From Vreelandella malpeensis (GTDB lineage: Bacteria; Pseudomonadota; Gammaproteobacteria; Pseudomonadales; Halomonadaceae): 64,000 nt of DNA. A model generated the notes under the pieces. It was not told the origin of the DNA. It saw only the letters and a list, made by a program, of their open reading frames with translations, and made no database searches. Positions 51,822 to 62,161 of this stretch are shown piece by piece. Position numbers and translations under genes: made by a program. The stretch is taken from assembly GCF_020622355.1 (NCBI RefSeq), contig NZ_WHVL01000007.1, positions 62,001-126,000 of the forward strand, written 5' to 3'. Numbering within the stretch: position 1 is the stretch's first letter; each line of letters opens with the position of its first letter.

Positions 51822-52285
51822 GCCTTACCGCGTCACAGCGCACCTTGAAGTGCAAGGTGCTCGACGAACGCCTGCATGATTACCTTCCCACCTACGGCTC
51901 CGCCGGCGCCGCCGGCATGGACCTGCGCGCGCTGCTCGACGCGCCGCTGACGCTGCCCCCCGGCGAGTGCCAATTGGTGCGCACCGGCCTTGCCATCCAC
52001 ATCGAGGATCCGACCCTGGCCGGCGTGATCCTGCCCCGCTCGGGGCTTGGCCACAAGCACGGCATCGTGCTCGGCAACCTGGTGGGGCTGATCGACTCGG
52101 ACTATCAGGGCGAACTCAAGATCTCGGTGTGGAACCGCGGCCAGGAGAGCTTCACTATCGAGCCCTTCGAGCGCCTCGCCCAGTACGTGCTGGTGCCGGT
52201 GGTCCAGGCGAGCCTCGAGATCGTCGACAGCTTCGAGCAGAGCGCGCGCGGCGACGGCGGCTTCGGCAGCACCGGGCGCGGCTGA
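51818..52285 (+). CDS. dut: Deoxyuridine 5'-triphosphate nucleotidohydrolase
   Basis: Splits dUTP to dUMP, preventing uracil incorporation into DNA. 155 residues, trimeric dUTPase family. Motifs: [31 protein letters not shown], and the C-terminal [12 protein letters not shown] that closes over the active site. ATG at 51818 overlapping coaBC, the conserved coaBC-dut order. Confidence 0.98.
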   Translation: MSLTASQRTLKCKVLDERLHDYLPTYGSAGAAGMDLRALLDAPLTLPPGECQLVRTGLAIHIEDPTLAGVILPRSGLGHKHGIVLGNLVGLIDSDYQGELKISVWNRGQESFTIEPFERLAQYVLVPVVQASLEIVDSFEQSARGDGGFGSTGRG

Positions 52286-52319
52286 GCCCTTTCCCTTCGG
52301 CTGACTTCAGGAGTCGCCC

Positions 52320-53702
52320 ATGACGGTACCCGCTTCGATATTTCGCGCCTACGACATCCGCGGCGTGGTGGACGACACCCTCACCGAGGCGGGCACCGCC
52401 CTGATCGGCAAGGCAATCGGCAGCGAAGCGATCGCGCGCGGCGAGCGCGCGGTGATCGTGGCCTTCGACGGCCGCCTCTCCGGGCCTCGGCTCAAGAAGG
52501 CGCTGATCGCCGGGCTGACGAGCACCGGGGTCGAGGTGATCGACATCGGCCGGGTGCCCACCCCAGTGCTCTACTTCGCCACCCATACGCTCGGCGAGAC
52601 AAGCTCCGGGGTGATGATCACCGGCAGCCACAACCCGCCGGAGTACAACGGTTTCAAGATCGTCCTCGGCGGCGAGACGCTCGCCAACGCCGCCATCACC
52701 GCGCTCTACGAGCGCATCAGCCGAGGCGAACTCGTCGCAGGAGAAGGCCGCTGCCGCGAGGTCGACGTGCGCGCCGCTTACCTCGAGCGCATTCTTGGCG
52801 ACGTGAGCGTGAAGCGCCCGCTGCACGCAGTGGTGGATTGCGGCAACGGCGTGGCCGGAGAACTCGGCCCCGAGCTCGTTCGCCGTCTGGGTGTGACGAC
52901 CACGCCGCTGTTCGACGAGATCGACGGCCACTTCCCGAATCACCACCCGGATCCCGGCAAGCCGGAGAATCTGGTCGCGCTGATCGACGAGGTCGAGCGG
53001 ACCGGCGCGGACATCGGGCTCGCCTTCGACGGCGACGGCGACCGCCTGGGCGTGGTGACCCCGCGCGGGCGCATGATCTATCCGGATCATCTGCTCGCGG
53101 TGTTCGCCACCGACCTGCTCGAGCGCCAGCCGGGCGCCACGGTGATCTTTGACGTCAAGTGCAGCCGCACCCTGGCCCGGGTGATCAGTGATGCCGGCGG
53201 CGAGCCCGAGATGTGGCGTACCGGCCATTCGCTGATCAAGGCACGCATGCGTGAGACCGGCGCGCAGCTTGCCGGCGAGATGAGCGGACATATCTTCTTC
53301 AAGGAGCGCTGGTACGGTTTCGACGACGGCCTCTACGCCGCGGCGCGGCTGCTCGAGATCCTCGCCGGTTGCGGGGAAGATGCGGACACGTTGTTCGAGC
53401 GTTTTCCTCAGGAAATCAGCACCCCGGAGATCAACCTGACGGTACCGGACGAAGAAAAATTCGCCATGATCGAAGCGCTTGCCAGGGTCGGCGACTTCGG
53501 CGAAGGTATCAAGACCACCCTCGACGGCCTTCGCGTGGACTACCCGCAGGGCTTCGGGCTATGCCGGGCATCGAACACGACGCCGGCACTGGTGCTTCGC
53601 TTCGAAGGGGAAAGCGAAGCGGCATTGAACGAGATAAAGACGCGCTTCGCCGCCGCGCTCGCCAAGGCGGCGCCGACGCTCGATATCACCGCGCTGCACT
53701 GA
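52320..53702 (+). CDS. algC: Phosphomannomutase/phosphoglucomutase AlgC
   Basis: Interconverts hexose 1- and 6-phosphates for exopolysaccharide and lipopolysaccharide sugars. 460 residues, four-domain alpha-phosphohexomutase. FRAYDIRGVVDDTL starts it; the phosphoserine is in GVMITGSHNPPEYNGFK, the metal loop is AFDGDGDRLG, the sugar-binding loop is GEMSGHIFFKERW, and the C-terminal phosphate loop is RASNTTPALVLRFEG. ATG at 52320. The dut-algC-argB order is also seen in Pseudomonas (from memory). Confidence 0.95.
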   Translation: MTVPASIFRAYDIRGVVDDTLTEAGTALIGKAIGSEAIARGERAVIVAFDGRLSGPRLKKALIAGLTSTGVEVIDIGRVPTPVLYFATHTLGETSSGVMITGSHNPPEYNGFKIVLGGETLANAAITALYERISRGELVAGEGRCREVDVRAAYLERILGDVSVKRPLHAVVDCGNGVAGELGPELVRRLGVTTTPLFDEIDGHFPNHHPDPGKPENLVALIDEVERTGADIGLAFDGDGDRLGVVTPRGRMIYPDHLLAVFATDLLERQPGATVIFDVKCSRTLARVISDAGGEPEMWRTGHSLIKARMRETGAQLAGEMSGHIFFKERWYGFDDGLYAAARLLEILAGCGEDADTLFERFPQEISTPEINLTVPDEEKFAMIEALARVGDFGEGIKTTLDGLRVDYPQGFGLCRASNTTPALVLRFEGESEAALNEIKTRFAAALAKAAPTLDITALH

Positions 53703-53737
53703 TGGCGCGGATCGCGTGCGTCGCCATTAAAAGATAA

Positions 53738-54655
<918 letters not shown>

Positions 54656-54671
54656 GCGAGGGGTCACCACC

Positions 54672-55280
54672 ATGAGCGACGACCACAAACCTCGCCGCCG
54701 CGATCAGATTCTGCAGGCGCTGGCCATCATGCTCGAGGAGGACAGCGGCAAGCGCATCACCACCGCCGCGCTCGCTCGTCAGGTCGGCGTCTCGGAAGCG
54801 GCGCTCTACCGCCACTTTCCGAGCAAGGCGCGCATGTTCGAGGGGCTGATCGATTTCATCGAGGAGAGCGTGTTCGCCCGCATCACGCGCATTCTCGAGG
54901 ACAAGCCCGAGGCCGAGGCGCGCTGCGCGACGATCCTGGCGCTGCTGCTGGGCTTCGCCGAGAAGAACCCCGGCCTTGCCCGGGTGCTCGGCGGCGACGT
55001 GCTCACCGGCGAGACCGCCAGGCTCCGCCAGCGGGTCCATCAGCTCTTCGAGCGCCTGGAGACGCAGCTCAAGCAGATCCTGCGCGAGGCGGAGCTTCGC
55101 GAAGGGCTGCGCCCGAGCATTCCCGCCCCGGCGGCGGCGAACCTTCTGATCGCCCAGGCCGAAGGGCGCATCGCCCAGTACGTGCGTAGCGACTTCAAGC
55201 GCGCGCCCACCGAGTACTGGGAGGACCAGTGGGCCCTGATCTCGCGCCAGCTGCTGCGCCAGAGCGCCCAGCCCGCCTGA
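54672..55280 (+). CDS. slmA: Nucleoid occlusion factor SlmA
   Basis: TetR-family DNA-binding protein that blocks FtsZ ring formation over the nucleoid. 202 residues. The N-terminal HTH contains [31 protein letters not shown], typical of SlmA, and the C-terminal dimer domain ends in [18 protein letters not shown] at 54672, 17 bp after argB. A bidirectional terminator follows. Confidence 0.95.
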   Translation: MSDDHKPRRRDQILQALAIMLEEDSGKRITTAALARQVGVSEAALYRHFPSKARMFEGLIDFIEESVFARITRILEDKPEAEARCATILALLLGFAEKNPGLARVLGGDVLTGETARLRQRVHQLFERLETQLKQILREAELREGLRPSIPAPAAANLLIAQAEGRIAQYVRSDFKRAPTEYWEDQWALISRQLLRQSAQPA

Positions 55281-55300
55281 GCCGCTCGTGGCCAGGCACG

Positions 55301-55330
55301 AAAAAGCCCCGGCAGTGCCGGGGCTTTTTT
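55301..55330. terminator. Bidirectional terminator between slmA and rpoH
   Basis: AAAAAGCCCCGGC pairs with GCCGGGGCTTTTT around a short loop, with a T run on both strands (five A before, six T after). It serves the convergent slmA and rpoH genes. Confidence 0.92.
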
Positions 55331-55362
55331 ACGCGTCACTGCTTTACGCGTCACTGCCGACG

Positions 55363-56229
<867 letters not shown>

Positions 56230-56395
56230 GCAGAAGGTCTCCTTTCACCTATCTTGGTTGACCTGCTGTTGTCATCGACGTGGCCGGGTATGGCGCGGCG
56301 CGATCAACATGGCAGTGTCGGAATGTTCGTTATGACCATCAAATGCTTTCAAGGTTCATGTTGCCGGTCGACCGGCGCCGCGCGCATACCCTGAC

Positions 56396-57442
56396 TCAGC
56401 GCGGACGAATGCTGGCGAGGTGGCGCGACACCGCAAGCCATGCTCCCAACCAGCCTAACAGTGTACTGCAAGCGAGCAGAATTGTAGAGCCCGCAACGTC
56501 CAGTTGCGGCAGGCTGAAGTCCGCCCCGTAGCTCGCCGCCAGTGCCGCCACCGGCAGCGACAGCCAGTGGTTGCCAAGCCCCAGCAGCAAAAGCGCCAGC
56601 CCCCCGCCACCGAAGCCGTACCACGCCCCGCTGTAGAGAAATGGCCGACGCACGAAAGCGTGGGTAGCGCCGATCAGCATCACCACCTCGATCTCCCGGC
56701 GTCGGCTCTCCACCGCCAGCCGAATGGTGTTGCCGACCACCAGAAGCACGCCGAAGCCGAACAGCACGCCGAGCGCCAGCGCCACCCGCCGACCGAGATT
56801 GGCCAGATGGCGAAGCCGCTCGACCCAGGCGAGATCCAGGCGCACCTCGTCCACCCCGGCCAGCCCCTCGAGCTGCCCGGCGAGCGCCTCCATGGCACCG
56901 GGATCGACGCTTTGCGGGTGAATCACGATGCTCGCCGGCAGCGGATTCTCCTCGAGTCCCATCAGGGTATCATCGAGACCCAACGAGCGCTGGAACGTGG
57001 CCATGCCCTCCTCGGCGCTGATCAAGCGGGTCTCGCCGACGCCCGCCTCGGCGCCTACCGCCTCCTCGATGCGTTCGGCCTGGGCCTGATCCACTGCCGG
57101 TTCGAGATAGACGGTGAGCGTAGCGCTTTCGTCGAGCTCGGCATCCAGCAGCCGGGCGCTGTCGAGCGTCAGCCAGAGCGCGGCGGGCAGCACCAGGGCG
57201 ATGGCGATGGCAAGCATGGTGAGCAGACTGCCCAGCGGATGGCGCACCAGCCGCTGGAGGCTGTCGGCGAGCATCGCCCGGTGATGGCGCCCCCAGGCCC
57301 GTGCCCGGCTGCCAAGCCCTGGCCCGGTGGCACGCGGCTTGGGCTTGGGCGCGGGGGCGCGTCGGTCGGGGACGGCGCTCGCCCGGCGACGGCTGACCGC
57401 GCCTTGGCGGCGGGACGGCTCCGAAGGCGTCGGGCGCTTCAT
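56396..57442 (-). CDS. ftsX: Cell division protein FtsX
   Basis: Membrane subunit of the FtsEX complex, which activates peptidoglycan hydrolases at the septum through a periplasmic loop. 348 residues, slightly long because of a basic, low-complexity N-terminal tail of about 45 residues before HHRAMLADSLQRLVRHPLGS. One membrane helix, a periplasmic domain (about 90-205), then three helices near the C-terminus. The ATG at 57442 overlaps ftsE (ATGA). Confidence 0.96.
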   Translation of the reverse strand: MKRPTPSEPSRRQGAVSRRRASAVPDRRAPAPKPKPRATGPGLGSRARAWGRHHRAMLADSLQRLVRHPLGSLLTMLAIAIALVLPAALWLTLDSARLLDAELDESATLTVYLEPAVDQAQAERIEEAVGAEAGVGETRLISAEEGMATFQRSLGLDDTLMGLEENPLPASIVIHPQSVDPGAMEALAGQLEGLAGVDEVRLDLAWVERLRHLANLGRRVALALGVLFGFGVLLVVGNTIRLAVESRRREIEVVMLIGATHAFVRRPFLYSGAWYGFGGGGLALLLLGLGNHWLSLPVAALAASYGADFSLPQLDVAGSTILLACSTLLGWLGAWLAVSRHLASIRPR

Positions 57443-58107
57443 ACGGCCCCCTCGTCGGCGATCAGCCGCCCATCGCGCAGGCGCAGAATGCGGTGCTTGA
57501 GCCTGGCGATCAGCGCCAGGTCGTGGCTTGCGATCATCACCGTGGTGCCGATGCGGTTGAAATCCTCGAACAGGCCCATGATATCGGCGGACAGGTGCGG
57601 GTCGAGGTTACCGGTGGGCTCATCGGCAAGCAGCAAGGCCGGCTTGTTGACCACGGCGCGGGCAATGCCCACGCGCTGCTGTTCGCCGCCGGAAAGCTCT
57701 ACCGGCAGCGCCTTCTCGCGATGCAGGAGCCCCACCTTGTCGAGCGCCGCCCGCACCCGGCGCGCGGACTCGCGAGGCTCGAGCCCCTGGATCTCCAGCG
57801 GCAGCGCCACGTTTTTAAACACGCTTCTATCGAACAACAGCTGGTGGTCCTGGAACACCACGCCGATCTGGCGGCGATAGAACGGCACCTGGCTCGGGTG
57901 GAGCGTGGCGATGTCGTGGCCGGCAACAACGACCCGGCCCCGAGTGGGCTTCTCCAGGCGCATGATCAGGCGCAGAAGCGAGCTCTTGCCCGCGCCGGAG
58001 TGGCCGGTCAGGAATACCATCTCCCCCGGGGCGACGTGAAAGTTCAGGTGGGCCAGCGCCTCGAAGCGCCCGCCGTACCGCTTGCCGACGTGCTCAAAAG
58101 CGATCAT
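57439..58107 (-). CDS. ftsE: Cell division ATP-binding protein FtsE
   Basis: ABC ATPase partner of FtsX. 222 residues. Walker A GHSGAGKSSLLRLIM, signature LSGGEQQRVGIARAV, Walker B ALLLADEPTGNLDP, and the switch His in IASHD. Both ends overlap their neighbours by 4 nt (ATGA), giving the fixed order ftsY-ftsE-ftsX. Confidence 0.98.
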   Translation of the reverse strand: MIAFEHVGKRYGGRFEALAHLNFHVAPGEMVFLTGHSGAGKSSLLRLIMRLEKPTRGRVVVAGHDIATLHPSQVPFYRRQIGVVFQDHQLLFDRSVFKNVALPLEIQGLEPRESARRVRAALDKVGLLHREKALPVELSGGEQQRVGIARAVVNKPALLLADEPTGNLDPHLSADIMGLFEDFNRIGTTVMIASHDLALIARLKHRILRLRDGRLIADEGAV

Positions 58108-59585
58108 GCGCGGCCGTCATCCTCGGGCCGGTCAAAAAGCGCCGTGACGAATTCGTCGGCGACGAAGGGGCGCAAGTCATCGAGGCCCTCGCCGACGCCG
58201 ATGAAGCGAATCGGCGTTTCGAGCTGCTTGGCGAGCGCGAAGATCACCCCGCCCTTGGCGGTACCATCGAGCTTGGTCAGCGTGATGCCGCTGACCGGCA
58301 CCGCCTCGTTGAAGGTGCTGGCCTGGGAAATGGCGTTCTGGCCGGTGCCCGCGTCGAGCACCAGCATCACCTCGTGGGGCGCCGTGGCGTCGAGCTTCTT
58401 CATCACCCGATGGACCTTCTTGAGTTCCTCCATCAGGTGGCTCTTGTTGTGCAGCCGCCCTGCGGTGTCGGCGATCAGCACGTCGACGCCACGCGCCTTG
58501 GCCGCGGCCACCGCGTCATAGATCACCGAGGCGCTGTCGGCGCCGGTGTGCTGGGCGATGACCGGCACGCGGTTGCGCTCGCCCCACACCTTGAGCTGCT
58601 CGACCGCCGCCGCGCGGAAGGTGTCGCCGGCAGCGAGCATCACGCTCTTGCCCTCGCGCTGGAAGCGCTGGGTCAGCTTGCCGATGGTGGTGGTCTTGCC
58701 GGCGCCGTTGACGCCCACCACCAGGATCACGAAGGGGCCCTCGTCGGACTTGTCGAGGGTGAGCGGTGTCGATACCGGCGCGAGCAGACGTGCAAGCTCC
58801 TCCTGCAGCCCCTTGTAGAGCGCCTGCGCGTCGGCAAGCTCCTTGCGCGAGACTCTCGCCTGCAGCGATTCGATGATCTCGGTGGTCGCCTCGATGCCGA
58901 CATCGGCCATCAGAAGCTGGGTCTCGAGATCCTCGAGCAGCTCGTCGTCGATCTGCTTCTTGCCCAGAAACAGATCCGCCAGACCATCGGTCAGGTTGGC
59001 CCGGGTGCGTCCGAGCCCGGACTTGATGCGGGCAAACCACCCCTGTTTCTCGGCCACCGACTTCTCGACCGCCACCGGCTTTTCATCGGGGCTCGGGGCC
59101 GGCGTGGGGGTAGCCGGCTCGATTTCCGGTGCGGCAGGCGTGGGCGCGACTTCCGGCGGGGCGGGCTCGGGGTCGATTTCCGGGGTGTCAGGTACCGGCT
59201 CCACCTCTGGCGCAGGCTTTTCGGGCTCAACCTCCGGGGAGGCCGGTTCGGGCTCGATCTCGGGTGTTTTCGGGGTCGGCTCGACCTCGGGCTTTTCGGG
59301 TTCGGGCGTTTCGGGCTTGGGCGCGATCTCGGGCGTTTCGGGCCCGGGCTCGACTTCGGGCTTTGCGGGCTCCGGCTCAACCTCGGGCGTCTCCGGCGTC
59401 GGCGCTATCTCCGGCGTTTCGGGCTCGGGCCTGGCGGGCGCCGGCTCGGTCGGCGGCGTCTCGAGCAAAGGCTCTGGCCCCTGCTCGGGTTCCGGGGTCG
59501 AGGCGAGGTCTGGCGTGCGCGCCTCTTCCGGCGTCGGGTGCTGCTGAGAATCCTGCTTTTTCTTGCGCTTCAAGAAACCGAACAT
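58104..59585 (-). CDS. ftsY: Signal recognition particle receptor FtsY
   Basis: GTPase that docks SRP-bound ribosomes at the membrane. 493 residues. The N-terminal A domain begins MFGFLKRKKK and is then a long Pro-Glu repeat (about residues 27-180) built on units such as TPEIAPTPETPEVEPE. The NG domain follows (from about 190): GVNGAGKTTTIGKL, DTFRAAAVEQLKVWG, LIADTAGRLHNKSHLM and LTKLDGTAKGG. I chose ATG 59585; an ATG four codons upstream is also possible. Confidence 0.97.
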   Translation of the reverse strand: MFGFLKRKKKQDSQQHPTPEEARTPDLASTPEPEQGPEPLLETPPTEPAPARPEPETPEIAPTPETPEVEPEPAKPEVEPGPETPEIAPKPETPEPEKPEVEPTPKTPEIEPEPASPEVEPEKPAPEVEPVPDTPEIDPEPAPPEVAPTPAAPEIEPATPTPAPSPDEKPVAVEKSVAEKQGWFARIKSGLGRTRANLTDGLADLFLGKKQIDDELLEDLETQLLMADVGIEATTEIIESLQARVSRKELADAQALYKGLQEELARLLAPVSTPLTLDKSDEGPFVILVVGVNGAGKTTTIGKLTQRFQREGKSVMLAAGDTFRAAAVEQLKVWGERNRVPVIAQHTGADSASVIYDAVAAAKARGVDVLIADTAGRLHNKSHLMEELKKVHRVMKKLDATAPHEVMLVLDAGTGQNAISQASTFNEAVPVSGITLTKLDGTAKGGVIFALAKQLETPIRFIGVGEGLDDLRPFVADEFVTALFDRPEDDGRA

Positions 59586-59675
59586 GAGGGTATCCAACGA
59601 AAAAAGGGGAACATTGTGCCCATCCTACCACCGCCGACCAAGACTTTGGACAACGCGGCAGCTACAATCGCCCGC

Positions 59676-60278
59676 ATGAAACGACAACGCTCATCACGCA
59701 GGGCGGCGGCCCCCCGGGGCTCGTCCAAGGCCCTTGGCAAGCTACGTATTATCGGCGGCGACTACCGCCGCCGCCAGCTCCCCGTGCTCGACCTTCCCGG
59801 GCTTCGCCCGACGCCGGATCGTGTCCGCGAAACGCTGTTCAACTGGCTCGGCCCGACGCTTTCCGGCTGTCGCACGCTGGATCTTTTCGCGGGCTCCGGG
59901 GCGCTGGGCATCGAGGCGCTGTCGCGCGGGGCGCGAGAGACGGTGTTCATCGAGCGGGAGGCGGCGGTGGCCGAGCTGATCCGCGACAACCTCGCGACCC
60001 TGGGGGCAGAAAATGCCCGGGTGATCACGACGGATGCTGGCGGCTTTCTTGACCAAAGCGCCTCTGCGTTCGACTTGGTCTTCCTCGATCCGCCCTTCGG
60101 CCAGGGGCTGGCCGAGCCCTGCTGCCAGGCGCTGGAGCAGGGCGGCTGGCTCGGTGACGAGGCGCTGATCTATCTGGAGACCGAGCGCGCGCTCGCCCCG
60201 GTGGTGCCCGCCAATTGGCAGCTTCATCGGGAAACCGGCGCCGGCGAGAGCATCGCCCGACTCTATCGGCGCGGCTAG
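59676..60278 (+). CDS. rsmD: 16S rRNA (guanine966-N2)-methyltransferase RsmD
   Basis: Methylates G966 of 16S rRNA. 200 residues. LRIIGGDYRRRQLPV and LRPTPDRVRETLFNWLGP at the start, SAM motif TLDLFAGSGALGIEALSRGA, catalytic FDLVFLDPPFGQG. ATG at 59676; a TACAAT box at 59663-59668 lies immediately upstream, too close to serve this start normally. Divergent from ftsY, as in E. coli. Confidence 0.96.
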   Translation: MKRQRSSRRAAAPRGSSKALGKLRIIGGDYRRRQLPVLDLPGLRPTPDRVRETLFNWLGPTLSGCRTLDLFAGSGALGIEALSRGARETVFIEREAAVAELIRDNLATLGAENARVITTDAGGFLDQSASAFDLVFLDPPFGQGLAEPCCQALEQGGWLGDEALIYLETERALAPVVPANWQLHRETGAGESIARLYRRG

Positions 60279-60370
60279 GCTTGCCGCGGCCCAAACGCGG
60301 CGTTACGCTGCTGCCCTGACGCGTCACTCACCGTGGGCGATGCGTTCTGTCCCGTCTTCTGGAGGTAGGC

Positions 60371-60556
60371 ATGAGCCTTGAACTATTCAATCAGCTAGAG
60401 CAGAAAGTCACCGATACCGTCGAGGCGCTGGAGCTCCTCAAGCTCGAGAACGAAGAGCTGCGCCGCGAGAACGAGCAATTCAAGCAGGAGCACGAGGAGT
60501 GGGAGCGTCGCCTGCAGGGCGTGCTCGCGAAGTTCGAGTCCAGCGAAAGCGCCTAG
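60371..60556 (+). CDS. zapB: Cell division protein ZapB-like
   Basis: 61-residue coiled-coil protein. LEQKVTDTVEALELLKLENE followed by ELRRENEQFKQEHEEWERRL forms one continuous helix. ZapB supports the FtsZ ring through ZapA. ATG at 60371 with GGAGG. The stop codon TAG overlaps the rimI stop on the other strand (CTAG). ZapB and other short coiled-coil proteins are hard to separate by eye, so the name is probable rather than sure. Confidence 0.72.
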   Translation: MSLELFNQLEQKVTDTVEALELLKLENEELRRENEQFKQEHEEWERRLQGVLAKFESSESA

Positions 60557-60993
60557 AGCCCCCTCGACATCAAGAGTGCATCCTCCCGCCCGGCCGCCTC
60601 GATGGCCGGGTAGTACCCCTTGCGGCGGCCATCGATGCCGAACCCCAGGCGCTCGTAGAGCGTGATCGCCGCCAGATTGCCCGCCCGTACCTCCAGAAGC
60701 ACGCGCTCGCTTTGCCACGCGCGTGCCTGAACGATCACCGCTTGCAGCAGTGCTCGCCCCATCCCCTCGCCTCGCCGCTCAGGCAGCACGCCGATCGCCT
60801 GAAGCTCCGCCTCGAAAGGCAGGCGTGTCACCAGCGCATACCCCGTAAGCACTGTGCCGTCGTGATAGCCGAGCACCTCCTGGGTATCGCTTTCGAGCGC
60901 CTCTTTGAGCGTGCGCGCGCTCACCCCACTCCGGGCGCGCGTCTCCAGGGCGCAAAGCGCTTCTTCGTTGGCGCGCGTCAAGGGGTGAATCAA
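60553..60993 (-). CDS. rimI: Ribosomal protein S18-alanine N-acetyltransferase RimI
   Basis: GNAT acetyltransferase that acetylates the N-terminal alanine of S18. 146 residues. Acetyl-CoA loop in LPERRGEGMGRALLQAVI, then LEVRAGNLAAITLYERLGFG. The start is TTG at 60993, overlapping the holD stop as TTGA. Its position after a HolD-like gene matches the holD-rimI order of E. coli. Confidence 0.93.
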   Translation of the reverse strand: MIHPLTRANEEALCALETRARSGVSARTLKEALESDTQEVLGYHDGTVLTGYALVTRLPFEAELQAIGVLPERRGEGMGRALLQAVIVQARAWQSERVLLEVRAGNLAAITLYERLGFGIDGRRKGYYPAIEAAGREDALLMSRGL

Positions 60994-61802
60994 GGTGTTC
61001 TCGTGGAGCTGTCGGCCAGACGTGCAAGCGCCGGCCAGAGCGCGCGCTTGGCGGCCGAACCCTGGAGCAGGGTCGCCAGGCTCGGCGCCCGCCAGAGAGG
61101 GAGCTCCAGGGTTTGGCTTCGCTGTTCGTTGAGATCGAGCACCGTCGCGAGCGTACTGGCGGTATCGTCATCGTCGCCCCACCATAGCAGGCGCTCCAGC
61201 TGCCAGCCCTGGCGTGAAGCGGCGCCGGCAACGAAGGCGGCGAGTCCTTCGCGCGCTTCTTCCAGCGGGTCCTCGGGCGTGAACACCCCCGCCATGGGCG
61301 GCCAGGCGAAGGTGGTCGGCGCGGGCAATTCGCTTTCGAGCACGTCGGCGGCGGCGAGCAGGTTGCCGAGCAGGCGCTGCTCCAGGGCGGTGAGCTCGCC
61401 GGGGTGCAGGCTGAGCCAGCGACCGCCGATGCAAAGCCACGTCATCGTGAACACCACAGGCTCGGCCGAGGGAGCGCTTTCAGGGGCGGACGGCGTCTTG
61501 ACGGCGGGTACTGGCACTTCGCTCGCCTGATCCGGCAGGGCGATATCGCCGAGCAGCGCCCGGGCAGACTTGGCGGACCGGGTGGCGGTGTCGGCACCGG
61601 GCGCGGCGGGTGCTCTGGCAGGCGCCGGCGGGCTCGGCTCGTCGAGCAGCGCGTGCAGCTGCTGGCGTGGCGCCACGGCGTGCGTCGGCTCCTCCCACTC
61701 GCAGGCTGGCGTCGGGGCGGCGCCGGGCAACTGGTAGCGGCACGCCCAGGCGGTAATGCCCATGGCGTCCAGGTAGTGGCGTCGGGTGACTTCCGGAGTC
61801 AC
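60990..61802 (-). CDS. holD: DNA polymerase III psi subunit, long divergent form
   Basis: 270 residues from GTG 61802, which overlaps the bolA stop (GTGA). The N-terminal peptide RRHYLDAMGITAWACRYQLP resembles the start of E. coli psi (RRDWQLQQLGITQWSLR), the part that binds the clamp loader. An Ala/Pro-rich linker follows (about 50-125), then a folded domain (FTMTWLCIGGRWLSLHPGEL) and a C-terminal KRALWPALARL that resembles the end of psi. E. coli psi is only about 137 residues. The rimI neighbour supports the call. From memory, the Pseudomonas psi subunit is also long and next to rimI. Confidence 0.7.
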   Translation of the reverse strand: MTPEVTRRHYLDAMGITAWACRYQLPGAAPTPACEWEEPTHAVAPRQQLHALLDEPSPPAPARAPAAPGADTATRSAKSARALLGDIALPDQASEVPVPAVKTPSAPESAPSAEPVVFTMTWLCIGGRWLSLHPGELTALEQRLLGNLLAAADVLESELPAPTTFAWPPMAGVFTPEDPLEEAREGLAAFVAGAASRQGWQLERLLWWGDDDDTASTLATVLDLNEQRSQTLELPLWRAPSLATLLQGSAAKRALWPALARLADSSTRTP

Positions 61803-62119
61803 TTTCCGCTGCCGCGCTGACCGCCAAGACAGTCCGGCGAGTTCGGCCGCTGGCCACCGCGCGCCGACCACTCACCGGGCGTGTAAAGGTGCAGCGCCAG
61901 GGCGTGGACCGGGCCCGAGAGCTCGTCGGCCAGCAGCGCATAGATCTGCTGGTGGCGCTTGACCGGCATCATTCCCTCGAAGCTCTCGGACACCAGCGTG
62001 ACCTTGAAATGGGTCTCGGAATTGGCCGGCACGTTGTGCAGATGACTTTCGTTTTCCACCTGCAGCACGTTTGGCGAAAGCGTCGCCAACTTGTTCTCGA
62101 TATGTGTCTGCAGCGCCAT
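61799..62119 (-). CDS. bolA: BolA family protein
   Basis: 106 residues. THFKVTLVSESFEGMMPVKR with RHQQIYALLADEL and GPVHALALHLYTPGEW is the BolA core, including the conserved His that binds iron-sulfur clusters with monothiol glutaredoxin. The C-terminal tail is short and low in complexity. ATG at 62119 with AGGAGG; an in-frame upstream ATG at 62152 lacks such a site. First gene of a tightly coupled bolA-holD-rimI unit. Confidence 0.93.
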   Translation of the reverse strand: MALQTHIENKLATLSPNVLQVENESHLHNVPANSETHFKVTLVSESFEGMMPVKRHQQIYALLADELSGPVHALALHLYTPGEWSARGGQRPNSPDCLGGQRGSGK

Positions 62120-62161
62120 GGCGGGCCTCCTGGTTAGATAAACGCCTGCCATTGTACGCCC

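Noticed and set aside
56349-56395. A sigma-32 or sigma-E promoter for rpoH
   Set aside because: CTTGAAA resembles a sigma-32 -35 and GAACCTT a sigma-E -35, but no matching -10 at the right spacing was found.
58374-59675. An in-frame upstream extension of rsmD, Gly/Leu/Arg-rich
   Set aside because: It is the antisense of the FtsY Pro-Glu repeat and NG domain; the repeat makes any frame look repetitive. RsmD begins at the ATG 59676.
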